Source: Spongiibacter tropicus DSM 19543
Lineage (GTDB): Bacteria > Pseudomonadota > Gammaproteobacteria > Pseudomonadales > Spongiibacteraceae
Direction of reading: 5' to 3'
Length of the DNA: 64,000 nt
NCBI RefSeq assembly: GCF_000420325.1
Contig: NZ_ATUS01000001.1
Coordinates: 872,463 to 936,462, forward strand
The notes beneath the pieces are model-generated. The model searched no databases. It had not been told where the DNA came from and was given only the letters and a program-made list of their open reading frames with translations. This document shows, one piece after another, positions 7,604 through 15,878 of the stretch. Both the position numbers and the translations under genes were made by a program. The first letter of the stretch is position 1, and each line of letters opens with the position of its first letter.

Positions 7604-8473
7604 ATGAAACGCTACAAAATTGTGCATCAAACCCAATACAGCTTTTCCGGCCCTGTTCTGCTGCAACCACACAGTTTGCGCTTGCGCCCAAGAGAGGGGC
7701 CGGAGCTGCGCATCGAAAGCTCAACACTAGATATCTCGCCAGCGGCGACTCTGCGCTGGCAGCGAGATGTGGAGGGCAACGCCGTCGCTACAGCGTCCTT
7801 CTCAGGCAGCACCCAGAGCCTGCGAATACAAAGTGACGTGATTATTCAGCAGTACGACCAGGCCCCACACGACTTCCTGGTTGCCGATTACGCAGTCGAT
7901 TACCCGCTGTACTACCGCGATGAAGACAAGGTTCTACTGTCACCGTATGTGCGCTTACCCTCGGCGGCCGACAGCGGTCTGCTAACAAACTGGGTAGCCG
8001 GTATCTGGCAGCCTGGCGAGACCATTCAAACCTTTGCATTATTACTTCGCCTGAATCAACGCATTTATCAAACCCTGACCTACCGAAGGCGTGAAGAAGA
8101 AGGCGTACAAAGTGCAGAACAAACCCTATCACTAGCCTCAGGATCCTGCCGGGATTCCGCCTGCCTTTTTATGGCTGCAGCACGACACTTGGGCTTCGCC
8201 GCCCGCTTTGTCAGCGGCTACCTCTATGCCAACGCCACCCCCAATGCGCCGGGTGAGCCGGGGTCTACCCATGCCTGGGCGGAAGTATTTATTCCAGGCG
8301 CTGGCTGGAAAGGGTTTGACCCAACCCTGGGCAGTATTGTGGGGGATGAACATATTTCGGTCGCTGTTGCGCGGCTGCCGGAATCGGTGCCGCCTATCGC
8401 AGGCGCTTTTCACGGCCCGTATGGCGCCAACATGGTAGTCAATGTCTGGGTGACTGCTCTAGGCCCCCTCTGA
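7604..8473 (+). CDS. transglutaminase-like protein with bacterial transglutaminase N-terminal domain
   Basis: The 289-residue protein starts with the beta-rich domain common to bacterial transglutaminase-like proteins (YKIVHQTQYSFSGPV...LRLRPREGP). A papain-fold core follows, with the catalytic Cys in GSCRDSACLF (about 182), His in STHAWAEVF (about 224) and Asp in KGFDPTLG (about 241), so the triad is intact. Related proteins act as peptidases or amidases rather than cross-linkers. No signal peptide is seen, so it is probably cytoplasmic. The next gene, 20 bases downstream, is a second member of the same superfamily, and the two are likely co-transcribed. Confidence 0.85.
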   Translation: MKRYKIVHQTQYSFSGPVLLQPHSLRLRPREGPELRIESSTLDISPAATLRWQRDVEGNAVATASFSGSTQSLRIQSDVIIQQYDQAPHDFLVADYAVDYPLYYRDEDKVLLSPYVRLPSAADSGLLTNWVAGIWQPGETIQTFALLLRLNQRIYQTLTYRRREEEGVQSAEQTLSLASGSCRDSACLFMAAARHLGFAARFVSGYLYANATPNAPGEPGSTHAWAEVFIPGAGWKGFDPTLGSIVGDEHISVAVARLPESVPPIAGAFHGPYGANMVVNVWVTALGPL

Positions 8474-8493
8474 CCACAAAGGACAGTTTCACT

Positions 8494-9276
8494 ATGTGGC
8501 TACAAACCAGCTGCGAACTACAATTTCTGATCGATATTCCAACGCCGATGATCCTGATGCTTCGCCCCCGGAGCGGCGCCCAACAATGGATTGCCAGCGA
8601 AGAGTATCTGCTCTACCCCAGTGTTTCCGCCGTGGAATTTACCGATGATTACGGCAATCTTTGCCAGCGGCTGACCGCTCCCCCCGGGGACTTCCTGCTA
8701 TCGACATCCGCCCGCATCCTCACCACCGACAGCATCGATGAGGCCCACGGTAGCGGCTTTGTCGACATTCAGAACCTGCCTGACGGAGTGCTCAAATACC
8801 TGCTGCCTAGCCGCTACTGCGAGTCAGACCGGTTTGGCGAAATGGCGGCAGAAATCGTCAAAGACCAGAAACCCGGCTACGACCAAGTCGCCCAAATCGA
8901 GCACTGGCTGCACAACTCCATTGGCTTCCAGCCCGCCAGCAGTTTTTCCTCGCTGTCAGCCATTGAAGTGAATCAACAAAAATCAGGGGTATGCAGAGAC
9001 CTGGCTCATCTGGGCATTGCCCTCTGCCGAAGCCTTAGCATTCCTGCCCGTATGGTGGTGGGCTACTTCTACCACCTCGAACCCATGGAGCTGCACGCCT
9101 GGTTCGAGGCCTATGTGGCCGACCGCTGGTATACCTTTGACGCCACCCAAACCGAGAAGAAGGGGGGGTACGTGGCCATCGGCTACGGCCGTGATGCCGC
9201 CGACGTAGCCATTTATAACCAATTTGGACCGGCCATCACCCTGATACATCAGAAAGTTCGAGTACGTTCAATTTAA
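8494..9276 (+). CDS. transglutaminase-like family protein
   Basis: The 260-residue second paralogue of the pair has an intact triad: Cys in SGVCRDLAHLG (about 168), His in MELHAWFEAYV (about 200) and Asp in YTFDATQ (about 215). The N-terminal part (TSCELQFLIDIPTPMILMLRPRSG) is a divergent version of the bacterial transglutaminase N-terminal domain. In related genomes this type sits beside the longer type, which suggests a joint substrate, but this is inference. There is no signal peptide. The start at ATG 8494 has AAAGGACAG about 10 bases upstream. Confidence 0.82.
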   Translation: MWLQTSCELQFLIDIPTPMILMLRPRSGAQQWIASEEYLLYPSVSAVEFTDDYGNLCQRLTAPPGDFLLSTSARILTTDSIDEAHGSGFVDIQNLPDGVLKYLLPSRYCESDRFGEMAAEIVKDQKPGYDQVAQIEHWLHNSIGFQPASSFSSLSAIEVNQQKSGVCRDLAHLGIALCRSLSIPARMVVGYFYHLEPMELHAWFEAYVADRWYTFDATQTEKKGGYVAIGYGRDAADVAIYNQFGPAITLIHQKVRVRSI

Positions 9277-9377
9277 TGCTTTTTCAAGCCCCCAAAAAAC
9301 GGGTTCGGCTCTAGGTGAAAATCTACGCCCAGGTTCAATATGAACAAAAAACCGCCGGCATCCACCAGATCAACGCC

Positions 9378-10316
9378 TCATGGAGAAGGCATCCATAGTG
9401 GCGCCGACAGCAATTCTCCTTGCCAAGCATCGAGAGTGGATACCGGGCTGCGGTAACGCAACTGCAAACGCAGTGGCGCACTACGTCGCTGCAGTGCGGG
9501 GGCATTGCCTTTTGCGTCGGTCTCACTCAATTGCCACTGGCGAGACAGCACCCTCAGCGAAAACTGGTAATCACTGCCGGCATTGATACGCTGCGGCTCC
9601 GGTGTTTCGCAGGGAGAACGCTGTACCACCGCCGCCGTCTGTTCACCGGTAAAGGCGAAGGCACAATGCTGAGGATCATCGATCAGCCAGACCGCCTTAT
9701 CAGCAAAATTATGAATACGCACCTCAAGTTCGTTCACTGCATTGTCGGTAAGCGGCTTGTCGCCTTCTTTCCAATTCACCGAGATACCGAGGTCAGCCCA
9801 GCGATAGCCCCTGATCAGGGCACGCCCTTGCTCATCGACGGCCAGCTCAATATCCAGTGGTCTCGGAACCGACTCGCCGCCACGCTGCATCAGTTCCATT
9901 GCCTTGGCTTTGTCCTGCTGCCGATAGAGCTGTTCAATGCCGTAGCGAAGCCGCAGCTGCTCATCGAAGCGACGATCGACACGCCCCTCAATAAAGATGT
10001 CACCGGCAGGCGGTTCTGAATACAAAGCTTTCAGGTGGTAAACCCCTTCCTGCCCCGGCCGCAAGGCAGCATAGATTTTGTCACCGCGCTGGAGAACGTC
10101 CAACGGCGCCGGACCGCGATAGGCACTGGCCGCAACAAGATTAATATCGTAATTCAAGGTGAGGTAATCACCGCGAAAGGGATCGCGGGGGTCCAGAGGT
10201 TCGGTGCGCAGATACACGGTATGGCCGTCGTGGTAGAGGCGCTCCCACATCATTGCGAACACCGCCAGAAACAACAGTTGCAGCAGGATTGCCGCCGTCA
10301 GCAACTTAGCGCGCAT
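9378..10316 (-). CDS. GDYXXLXY domain-containing membrane-anchored protein
   Basis: I chose ATG 10316 because it gives an N-terminal signal anchor (MRAKLLTAAILLQLLFLAVFA); an upstream in-frame start at 10385 would lie inside the preceding gene. The 312-residue product carries the name-giving motif GDYLTLNY at about residue 45, within the DPRDPFRGDY context. These proteins are regularly encoded directly after DUF2157 membrane proteins, as here, where the two genes overlap by 11 bases. The bulk is predicted to lie in the periplasm. Its biochemical role is unknown; coupling to DUF2157 is well supported by context. Confidence 0.82.
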   Translation of the reverse strand: MRAKLLTAAILLQLLFLAVFAMMWERLYHDGHTVYLRTEPLDPRDPFRGDYLTLNYDINLVAASAYRGPAPLDVLQRGDKIYAALRPGQEGVYHLKALYSEPPAGDIFIEGRVDRRFDEQLRLRYGIEQLYRQQDKAKAMELMQRGGESVPRPLDIELAVDEQGRALIRGYRWADLGISVNWKEGDKPLTDNAVNELEVRIHNFADKAVWLIDDPQHCAFAFTGEQTAAVVQRSPCETPEPQRINAGSDYQFSLRVLSRQWQLSETDAKGNAPALQRRSAPLRLQLRYRSPVSTLDAWQGELLSAPLWMPSP

Positions 10317-11610
10317 GGGGCTTCTCCAATTTACGACGTTCCTGCTGGCGGCTGTAGCGCAGCCCGGCCAGCAAAAGCAGCACACCCAGCAGCAAGAAGA
10401 CCGAAGCCCGGGCTAACAAGCTGTGGAACAGGTCGTTGAAGCGCAGCAAGGTCAGCACGGCCAGCAAGATGCTACCCGCCGCAAGACTGCCGGGACGAAT
10501 TTCCTCACTCCCCCGGTAAATGAACAAGAGCGCGTAGGCCAGCAACGCGAGATTGGCCACGGCCTCTAACACGCCGGGGATTGGCGAGCTGATGCGACTG
10601 TACAAAATCGCTAACAGCGGCAACCACAGCAGCAGATACTCCAGCCACTGCTGCAGGCTGCGGGGCCGCAGTCGCTGATCGAACAGAGTCACGCCCGCTG
10701 CGGCAAACAGCAACAGCACCATGGTCGCCGTGAAGGCCTGCGCCAGCGGCTGTGCCGCCAACGCCGAGGGCAGTGCAACCACCTCCGCCAGTTTACTGAA
10801 GCTCAGCAGCAACAGGGTCGCCCACCAAAGTGCCATACCGCTTTGGTAAAGCGGGGTGACACTCTGGGTCCACGGCAGTCGGGGGGCCAGACGTTCGGCA
10901 CTTAGGTAAATCGCGCCCAGCAACAGGCCGTAGAATAACGCTGCGTCTTCATCCACACGCCAGGCGCTGGGCAAAAAACACAGGGGCAGTGCCAGCAACA
11001 CCATCCTCAACAGTGCCTGAGAGCGAAGGATATGCGCCAGGGGAAGCACGCCCACCAACAGCAGAACACTGCCCTGCAGATGCAAACGTTCGAAATCGCC
11101 CGCCTCGGCCAGCGTCCAGCAAGTGATCAGCACAACCGCCAGCAGAGCCTGCCCCACCGAGGGCAGCAGCCACGCCATCAGCAGCGCCGCAAAGGCCCAG
11201 AACATAAACGCGTCAGGATAGTGGCGATCGACATGATAGATCTGTGCAATCAACCAAACGGCGGCACCGAATATCATCGTACCCAGCAGGTGCAGGGCCT
11301 GACTCAAACGCGGTTGGCTGCGCAGGGCGGCGGCGGCCAGATGGCTGAGCACAAAACCACCGAAAATCATGCCCAGTTTGCTGTAGCGGTGCATGGCCTC
11401 CCAGTTGTAGGCAATCAGCAGAATTACCCCCAGCCCCAGCATAATGGCGCCCAGCGACGCAAAAATGCTGCGCGCCCGCGGTCGCTCTACGCGCGATACC
11501 GCCGTATCCGGGTAGCGCTCGTACAGGCGGTTAGCCTGCTCGTCATTGATCAATCCTTCGCGCAGCCACTGGGCAATTTCGGCACGCAGCCAGGGCTTGT
11601 GGTTATCCAT
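10306..11610 (-). CDS. DUF2157 family multi-spanning membrane protein
   Basis: The 434-residue protein begins with the cytosolic DUF2157 head (RAEIAQWLREGLINDEQANRLYERYP). About ten to twelve hydrophobic helices follow, for example SIFASLGAIMLGLGVILLIAYNW, which carries the characteristic GxGxILLIAYNW pattern. It ends in a basic tail. Function is unknown. It overlaps the start of the GDYXXLXY gene, so the two are translated from one mRNA and probably form a membrane complex. The gene lies 54 bases downstream of a KefB-like antiporter on the same strand and may share its transcript. Confidence 0.83.
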   Translation of the reverse strand: MDNHKPWLRAEIAQWLREGLINDEQANRLYERYPDTAVSRVERPRARSIFASLGAIMLGLGVILLIAYNWEAMHRYSKLGMIFGGFVLSHLAAAALRSQPRLSQALHLLGTMIFGAAVWLIAQIYHVDRHYPDAFMFWAFAALLMAWLLPSVGQALLAVVLITCWTLAEAGDFERLHLQGSVLLLVGVLPLAHILRSQALLRMVLLALPLCFLPSAWRVDEDAALFYGLLLGAIYLSAERLAPRLPWTQSVTPLYQSGMALWWATLLLLSFSKLAEVVALPSALAAQPLAQAFTATMVLLLFAAAGVTLFDQRLRPRSLQQWLEYLLLWLPLLAILYSRISSPIPGVLEAVANLALLAYALLFIYRGSEEIRPGSLAAGSILLAVLTLLRFNDLFHSLLARASVFLLLGVLLLLAGLRYSRQQERRKLEKPHAR

Positions 11611-11664
11611 AATGGCGGTGATTCTCTTAACAAATAGTTTTTATCGATCTCGGAGTGCGCCCGC

Positions 11665-13254
11665 TCAGGCCACCGCATTCGCGCCTTCGGGCGTGTCGTC
11701 CAATGCGTCGAGCACACGCTCCGCAAAGCCGTGACCGGCTTCCGCATACAGATTGAAGCTGATACACCCCATGTCACGCAACTCTCGCTGCTGGTCAGCA
11801 AAGCGGGAAATAACAGCGATGTCGCCGCGATAGCCCAGCGACTGTAGCATACTCACCACCCGCACATTTTCGCTGTGGTTACTCAGGCAGACCAGCAGCA
11901 AGCGACGGCGAGATAATTCAGCGCGCTCGAGAAAATCCCGGTCACTGGCATCGCCCGCTACACAGCGCATACCTTCGCGCTGCAACTGCGCCGCCTTCTC
12001 GGCACTTTCTTCAATCCCCATAATGCGGCCAGGATAGTGCTGGCTCAGGTATTCATAGGCACCACCGCCAATGCGACCCATACCGAAAATCACAATCTCG
12101 GCATCGCCCAGATCAACGCCCTGCTCCGCGGCCAGCAGCTGCTGACGCTCGAAACCCTGCAAGCGTGCGCCGTGACGCCCGTAAAACTGATGTGCCAGCT
12201 TGTTAAGCGGCGCCGATATAAACAGCGACATCGCCATCGACACCGCCAGAATCGTCAACCATTGCTCCGGCAACAACCCCTCTTTCACCGCCAGCGCAGC
12301 GACGATCAGACCAAACTCGCTGTAGTTACTCAGCGACAGGCCCGCCAATAAGCCCGTCCGGGCACGCAGCCGAAACAGCATGAGCAGCCCAAAATAGATA
12401 ATCGGCCGCAGCAGCACCAAGATCGCCAGCAGCAGCGCCAGTGCCAGCATGCCGGCGTCCGGCAGACCGTAATAACCAATGCTGAGGAAAAATGCAGTGA
12501 GAAAGATATCTTTCAGGGTGAGCAGCCCCTTGTACAGCTCCACGCTCTTGTCACTGTTCGCCAGCAACACGCCAAACACCAATGCGCCCAATCCCGCCTT
12601 GAGGTGCAGCGCCTCAAACAGCCAGGCACTGGCCAGTGCCATAGCAAGCCCATAGAGCACCAGCAGTTCGCCGTGCCCCGCCATATCCAGCAGTTTCAGC
12701 AGCGGCCGGCGCAGCAGTGGCAGCGCCACCAGCATCAGTGCCCAGGGACTGGGCCAGTCACCGGAGGAGAACAGCAGAAAAGCCACCGCCATGATGTCCT
12801 GCACAATAAGAATGCCGATGGCTATCTGCGCGTGCAGTGCCGCGCCCTCGCCGCGCTGTTCAAAAATTTTGACCGCGAAGACCGTGCTGGAAAAGGACAG
12901 GGCAAACGCCAGCACCCAGGCCGTTTCGGTTGGCAATGCCGTGTATTTGGGCAGCAGAAAATGCAGGCTGAGCAGCACCAGCGTGGTGAGAGGCACCACT
13001 AACAGCGCATGCAGCGATGCGGTCGCCCAAATCTGCGGCGCGAGCAATTCACGTATCTTAAGTTTGAGGCCGATCGTAAACAGCAGCAGAACCACGCCGA
13101 TATCCGCCAACTGGTTGATCACATCTCTGTCACCCAGTTCCAGCGCACCGGCCATAAAACCGGCAAGCAGAAAGCCCAATAGCGGAGGCATATCCATGCG
13201 CCGGAAGATCAGGCCAGCGAGAAATGCCAGGGCAAGTAACAGGGGCTCGATCAT
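11665..13254 (-). CDS. KefB/YbaL-like cation:proton antiporter with TrkA-N domain
   Basis: The protein has two parts. Residues 1-375 are a CPA2-type antiporter membrane domain of 12 or so helices, with the GFLLAGFMAGAL and GLKLKIREL landmarks. Residues 395-529 are a cytosolic RCK/TrkA-N Rossmann domain (IVIFGMGRIGGGAYEYL), which binds NAD(H) and gates transport. The family exchanges potassium or sodium for protons and protects against electrophiles or alkaline pH. I placed the start at ATG 13254 (MIEPLLLALAFLAG), which leaves 529 residues; in-frame ATGs at 13266 and 13326 are possible and none has a clear ribosome site. Confidence 0.87.
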   Translation of the reverse strand: MIEPLLLALAFLAGLIFRRMDMPPLLGFLLAGFMAGALELGDRDVINQLADIGVVLLLFTIGLKLKIRELLAPQIWATASLHALLVVPLTTLVLLSLHFLLPKYTALPTETAWVLAFALSFSSTVFAVKIFEQRGEGAALHAQIAIGILIVQDIMAVAFLLFSSGDWPSPWALMLVALPLLRRPLLKLLDMAGHGELLVLYGLAMALASAWLFEALHLKAGLGALVFGVLLANSDKSVELYKGLLTLKDIFLTAFFLSIGYYGLPDAGMLALALLLAILVLLRPIIYFGLLMLFRLRARTGLLAGLSLSNYSEFGLIVAALAVKEGLLPEQWLTILAVSMAMSLFISAPLNKLAHQFYGRHGARLQGFERQQLLAAEQGVDLGDAEIVIFGMGRIGGGAYEYLSQHYPGRIMGIEESAEKAAQLQREGMRCVAGDASDRDFLERAELSRRRLLLVCLSNHSENVRVVSMLQSLGYRGDIAVISRFADQQRELRDMGCISFNLYAEAGHGFAERVLDALDDTPEGANAVA

Positions 13255-13448
13255 TGCTGAATCCATGCAGTGGTGGGTGAAAATGCGGCGCGGCGCTTCT
13301 GCACCGGATAAGCAATTATTATGCACACAGATGCACGCAGTTTAAATCACAGGCCAAGCGCGATTCGCAGCAATGCTAACGTATACTGCAAAAGCGTTCC
13401 GCGACAACGACGCCGCGACGCCTGCCAGTAATAACAGGAAGCAGCACT

Positions 13449-14324
13449 ATGTCAGAGAAACACCCCCTACGCCGGGCCAACTTCCCTTCAGCACGGGAAG
13501 ACCGGCACCCCCACGAGAGTGAATTCCCCCCCGCCTATCGTCTGGCCTTCGCCGATGAAGATTTCCTGCTGCGCGATGAACTCAGGGGATTGCGCTTTCA
13601 CCTTGAGCTGCAGAAACCCGAAATGATCTTGCAGGAAGCCGGCGTGGAATCGACGATTGCCGTCTTCGGCAGCGCGCGCTTTCTATCTCCCGATGATGCC
13701 CGCACAGCGCTGGAAGAAGCCGAGGCCAGCGGCGACCCGGCCCGCATTCGCGTTGCCAAACGCCAGCAGCGCAACAGCCACTACTACGAACAGGCACAAC
13801 GGCTGGCGGAACTAGTCACCCAACACTCGCTCAACTGCGCCGAGAGTGACCAACTGTATATCTGCACCGGCGGCGGCCCCGGCATTATGGAAGCGAGCAA
13901 TCGCGGTGCACAGGCGGCAGGCGGACGTTCGCTCGGCTTGAATATCGTGCTGCCGCACGAACAGCAGCCCAACCCCTACATCACGCCGGAATTCTGCTTC
14001 CGCTTCCACTACTTCGGCATCCGCAAAATGCACTTCATGTTGCGCGCACGCGCCGTGGTCGTATTCCCCGGCGGTTTCGGCACCATGGACGAGCTGTTTG
14101 AAGCACTGACGCTTATCCAGACCGGCAAATCACGGGAGGTGCCGGTGATTCTGGTCGGACATGAGTTCTGGCGTCAGGCGCTTAACCTCGAGTTTCTTCG
14201 GGACGAAGGCCTGATCAGCCCGGAAGACGTCAACCTGATCAAAGTGGTCGACACCGCCGATCAAGCCTGGCAGGAAATTATCGAGCACTATGAAATTACG
14301 CCGGGGCAATGCCCCCGCTGCTAG
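13449..14324 (+). CDS. LOG family (TIGR00730) Rossmann-fold protein
   Basis: The 291-residue protein carries both signatures of the 'lysine decarboxylase-like' LOG family: GGGPGIME (about 139) and PGGFGTMDELFE (about 209). These form the nucleotide-binding and phosphoribohydrolase active site. Characterised members cleave nucleoside 5'-monophosphates to free base and ribose 5-phosphate. It has about 70 extra N-terminal residues compared with short LOG proteins, typical of one bacterial subgroup. ATG 13449 is preceded by AACAGGAAG. It is divergent from the KefB-like gene. Confidence 0.88.
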   Translation: MSEKHPLRRANFPSAREDRHPHESEFPPAYRLAFADEDFLLRDELRGLRFHLELQKPEMILQEAGVESTIAVFGSARFLSPDDARTALEEAEASGDPARIRVAKRQQRNSHYYEQAQRLAELVTQHSLNCAESDQLYICTGGGPGIMEASNRGAQAAGGRSLGLNIVLPHEQQPNPYITPEFCFRFHYFGIRKMHFMLRARAVVVFPGGFGTMDELFEALTLIQTGKSREVPVILVGHEFWRQALNLEFLRDEGLISPEDVNLIKVVDTADQAWQEIIEHYEITPGQCPRC

Positions 14325-14397
14325 CCCTGCCATCAAGCGGAGCGCGGTCGCGCTGTGATATAGTCGCCTGCGACTTTCACAGCGCGCCTGAGTTTCC

Positions 14398-15861
14398 ATG
14401 TCTGAATCCCTCGTCCAGCTCGACAATATCCGTTTTGCCTATCGGCTCGACCCCATTCTCGACGACTTTGATTGGCAGTGGCCGCCGCACAAGCACATTG
14501 CCGTACTCGGCGGAAACGGCTGCGGCAAAACCACCCTCGCAAAACTGATTACCGACCAACTGCGTCCCAATCGCGGCGAGCGCCACTATGCCGACGGCAT
14601 TGCACCGGGCGATATTGCGCACATCTCCTTCGATCAGCACCGGGAACTGATGGAGCACGACCGCCGTTTTGATGACAGCGAAAACCGCGCAGATGCCTTT
14701 GATATCGGCACTCGGGTACGCGATGCCATCCTGCAGGGACATCCCGCCTCGGCGGGGTTTGACGCGCTGTGCGAACGTCTGGGCATCGCGCATATTCTCG
14801 ATCGCGGCATCCGCTTTATCTCCACCGGCGAAAGCCGCAAAACACTGCTGGCCCGCGCCCTGTATTCATCGCCCAAGGCCCTGATCATCGACAATCCGCT
14901 GGAAGGGCTGGACGCCAAGGCCCAGCGCGAAATGCGCCGCTTGCTGGATGAGCTGGTGGCCTCGCCCACACCCGTACTGCTGCTCACCAAGTCGGCAGCC
15001 GATATTCCCGACGGCATCGACGATGTACAGATCATGGAGAACGGCCGCATCAGCGATCACTGCAGCGTTCAGCAGGCCCGCGAACGCTTTGCCCCCCGCG
15101 CGCACTTCAGTAAGCCGCTGCCGGTTCAGCCGGGTATAGACTGGCCCGCAGATCAACCGCTGTTTGCACTGGAAAATGTTGAGGTCAGTTTTCGCGGCAC
15201 GCCGGTGTTGCGCGATATCAACTGGCGACTGATGCCCGATCAGCATTGCTGGATCAGCGGTCCCAACGGCGCGGGCAAATCCACCTTACTCGGCTTGCTG
15301 TGCGGCGAAAATGACAAGGCTTACGGCCAGCATGTCGAACTGTTCGGTCGTCGTCGCGGCAGTGGCGAAAGCATCTGGGAGATCAAATCCTGGTTCGGCC
15401 TGCTCAACACCAGCATGCAGCTCAACAGTCTGAAGCGCGTAAAGGCGATGGATGTGATTGCCTCGGGCTTCTTCGATTCCGTGGGGCTTTACGAAGACCC
15501 GAGCCCCGCGCAACAGCAACTGGTGCTGCAATGGCTGGACGCCCTGGAGCTGCTGCCACTGCGGGAGCAGCGTTTTGAGCGCCTCTCATTCGGTCAGCAG
15601 CGCATGATTCTGCTGGCGCGGGCCATGGTGAAATCACCCCGGGTATTGATTCTCGACGAGCCCTGTATCGGCCTTGATGAAGAACAGAAGGCACGGCTGC
15701 TGGGCGCCGTGGATCAGATCGCCGCGCAGGGCCAGACCCGCATGCTGTTTGTCAGCCACCGTGAAGATGAGGTTCCCGACTGCATCAACCAGCAGTTGCG
15801 GCTGGTGCCGGCTGACGGCGGCGGCTACACCGCCGAGGTCGTCAACGCGCCGCGCCGATAA
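14398..15861 (+). CDS. double ABC-ATPase, ModF/PhrA-like
   Basis: The 487-residue protein contains two complete ATP-binding cassettes and no membrane segment. Domain 1 has Walker A GGNGCGKTT (about 39) with a non-canonical signature STGESRK and Walker B LIIDNPLEG. Domain 2 has Walker A GPNGAGKST (about 286), signature LSFGQQR and Walker B LILDEPCIG. Length, order and the SFDQHRELMEHD stretch fit ModF (PhrA), a protein linked by operon position to molybdate transport in E. coli. No mod genes are nearby here, so the transport role is unproven. The stop codon lies inside a GC-rich hairpin shared with the convergent mrcB. Confidence 0.8.
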   Translation: MSESLVQLDNIRFAYRLDPILDDFDWQWPPHKHIAVLGGNGCGKTTLAKLITDQLRPNRGERHYADGIAPGDIAHISFDQHRELMEHDRRFDDSENRADAFDIGTRVRDAILQGHPASAGFDALCERLGIAHILDRGIRFISTGESRKTLLARALYSSPKALIIDNPLEGLDAKAQREMRRLLDELVASPTPVLLLTKSAADIPDGIDDVQIMENGRISDHCSVQQARERFAPRAHFSKPLPVQPGIDWPADQPLFALENVEVSFRGTPVLRDINWRLMPDQHCWISGPNGAGKSTLLGLLCGENDKAYGQHVELFGRRRGSGESIWEIKSWFGLLNTSMQLNSLKRVKAMDVIASGFFDSVGLYEDPSPAQQQLVLQWLDALELLPLREQRFERLSFGQQRMILLARAMVKSPRVLILDEPCIGLDEEQKARLLGAVDQIAAQGQTRMLFVSHREDEVPDCINQQLRLVPADGGGYTAEVVNAPRR

Positions 15862-15869
15862 GCGCGGCG
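15848..15869. terminator. GC-rich hairpin between convergent modF-like and mrcB
   Basis: CGCCGCGC (15848-15855) and GCGCGGCG (15862-15869) pair exactly around CGATAA. No T-run follows on either strand, so it may act as a weak bidirectional terminator or a 3'-end stabiliser. Confidence 0.4.
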
Positions 15870-15878
15870 GCAAGTCGC

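Noticed and set aside
9378-10385. Upstream start at 10385 for the GDYXXLXY protein
   Set aside because: The added residues come from the DUF2157 gene in another frame; the signal anchor begins at ATG 10316.
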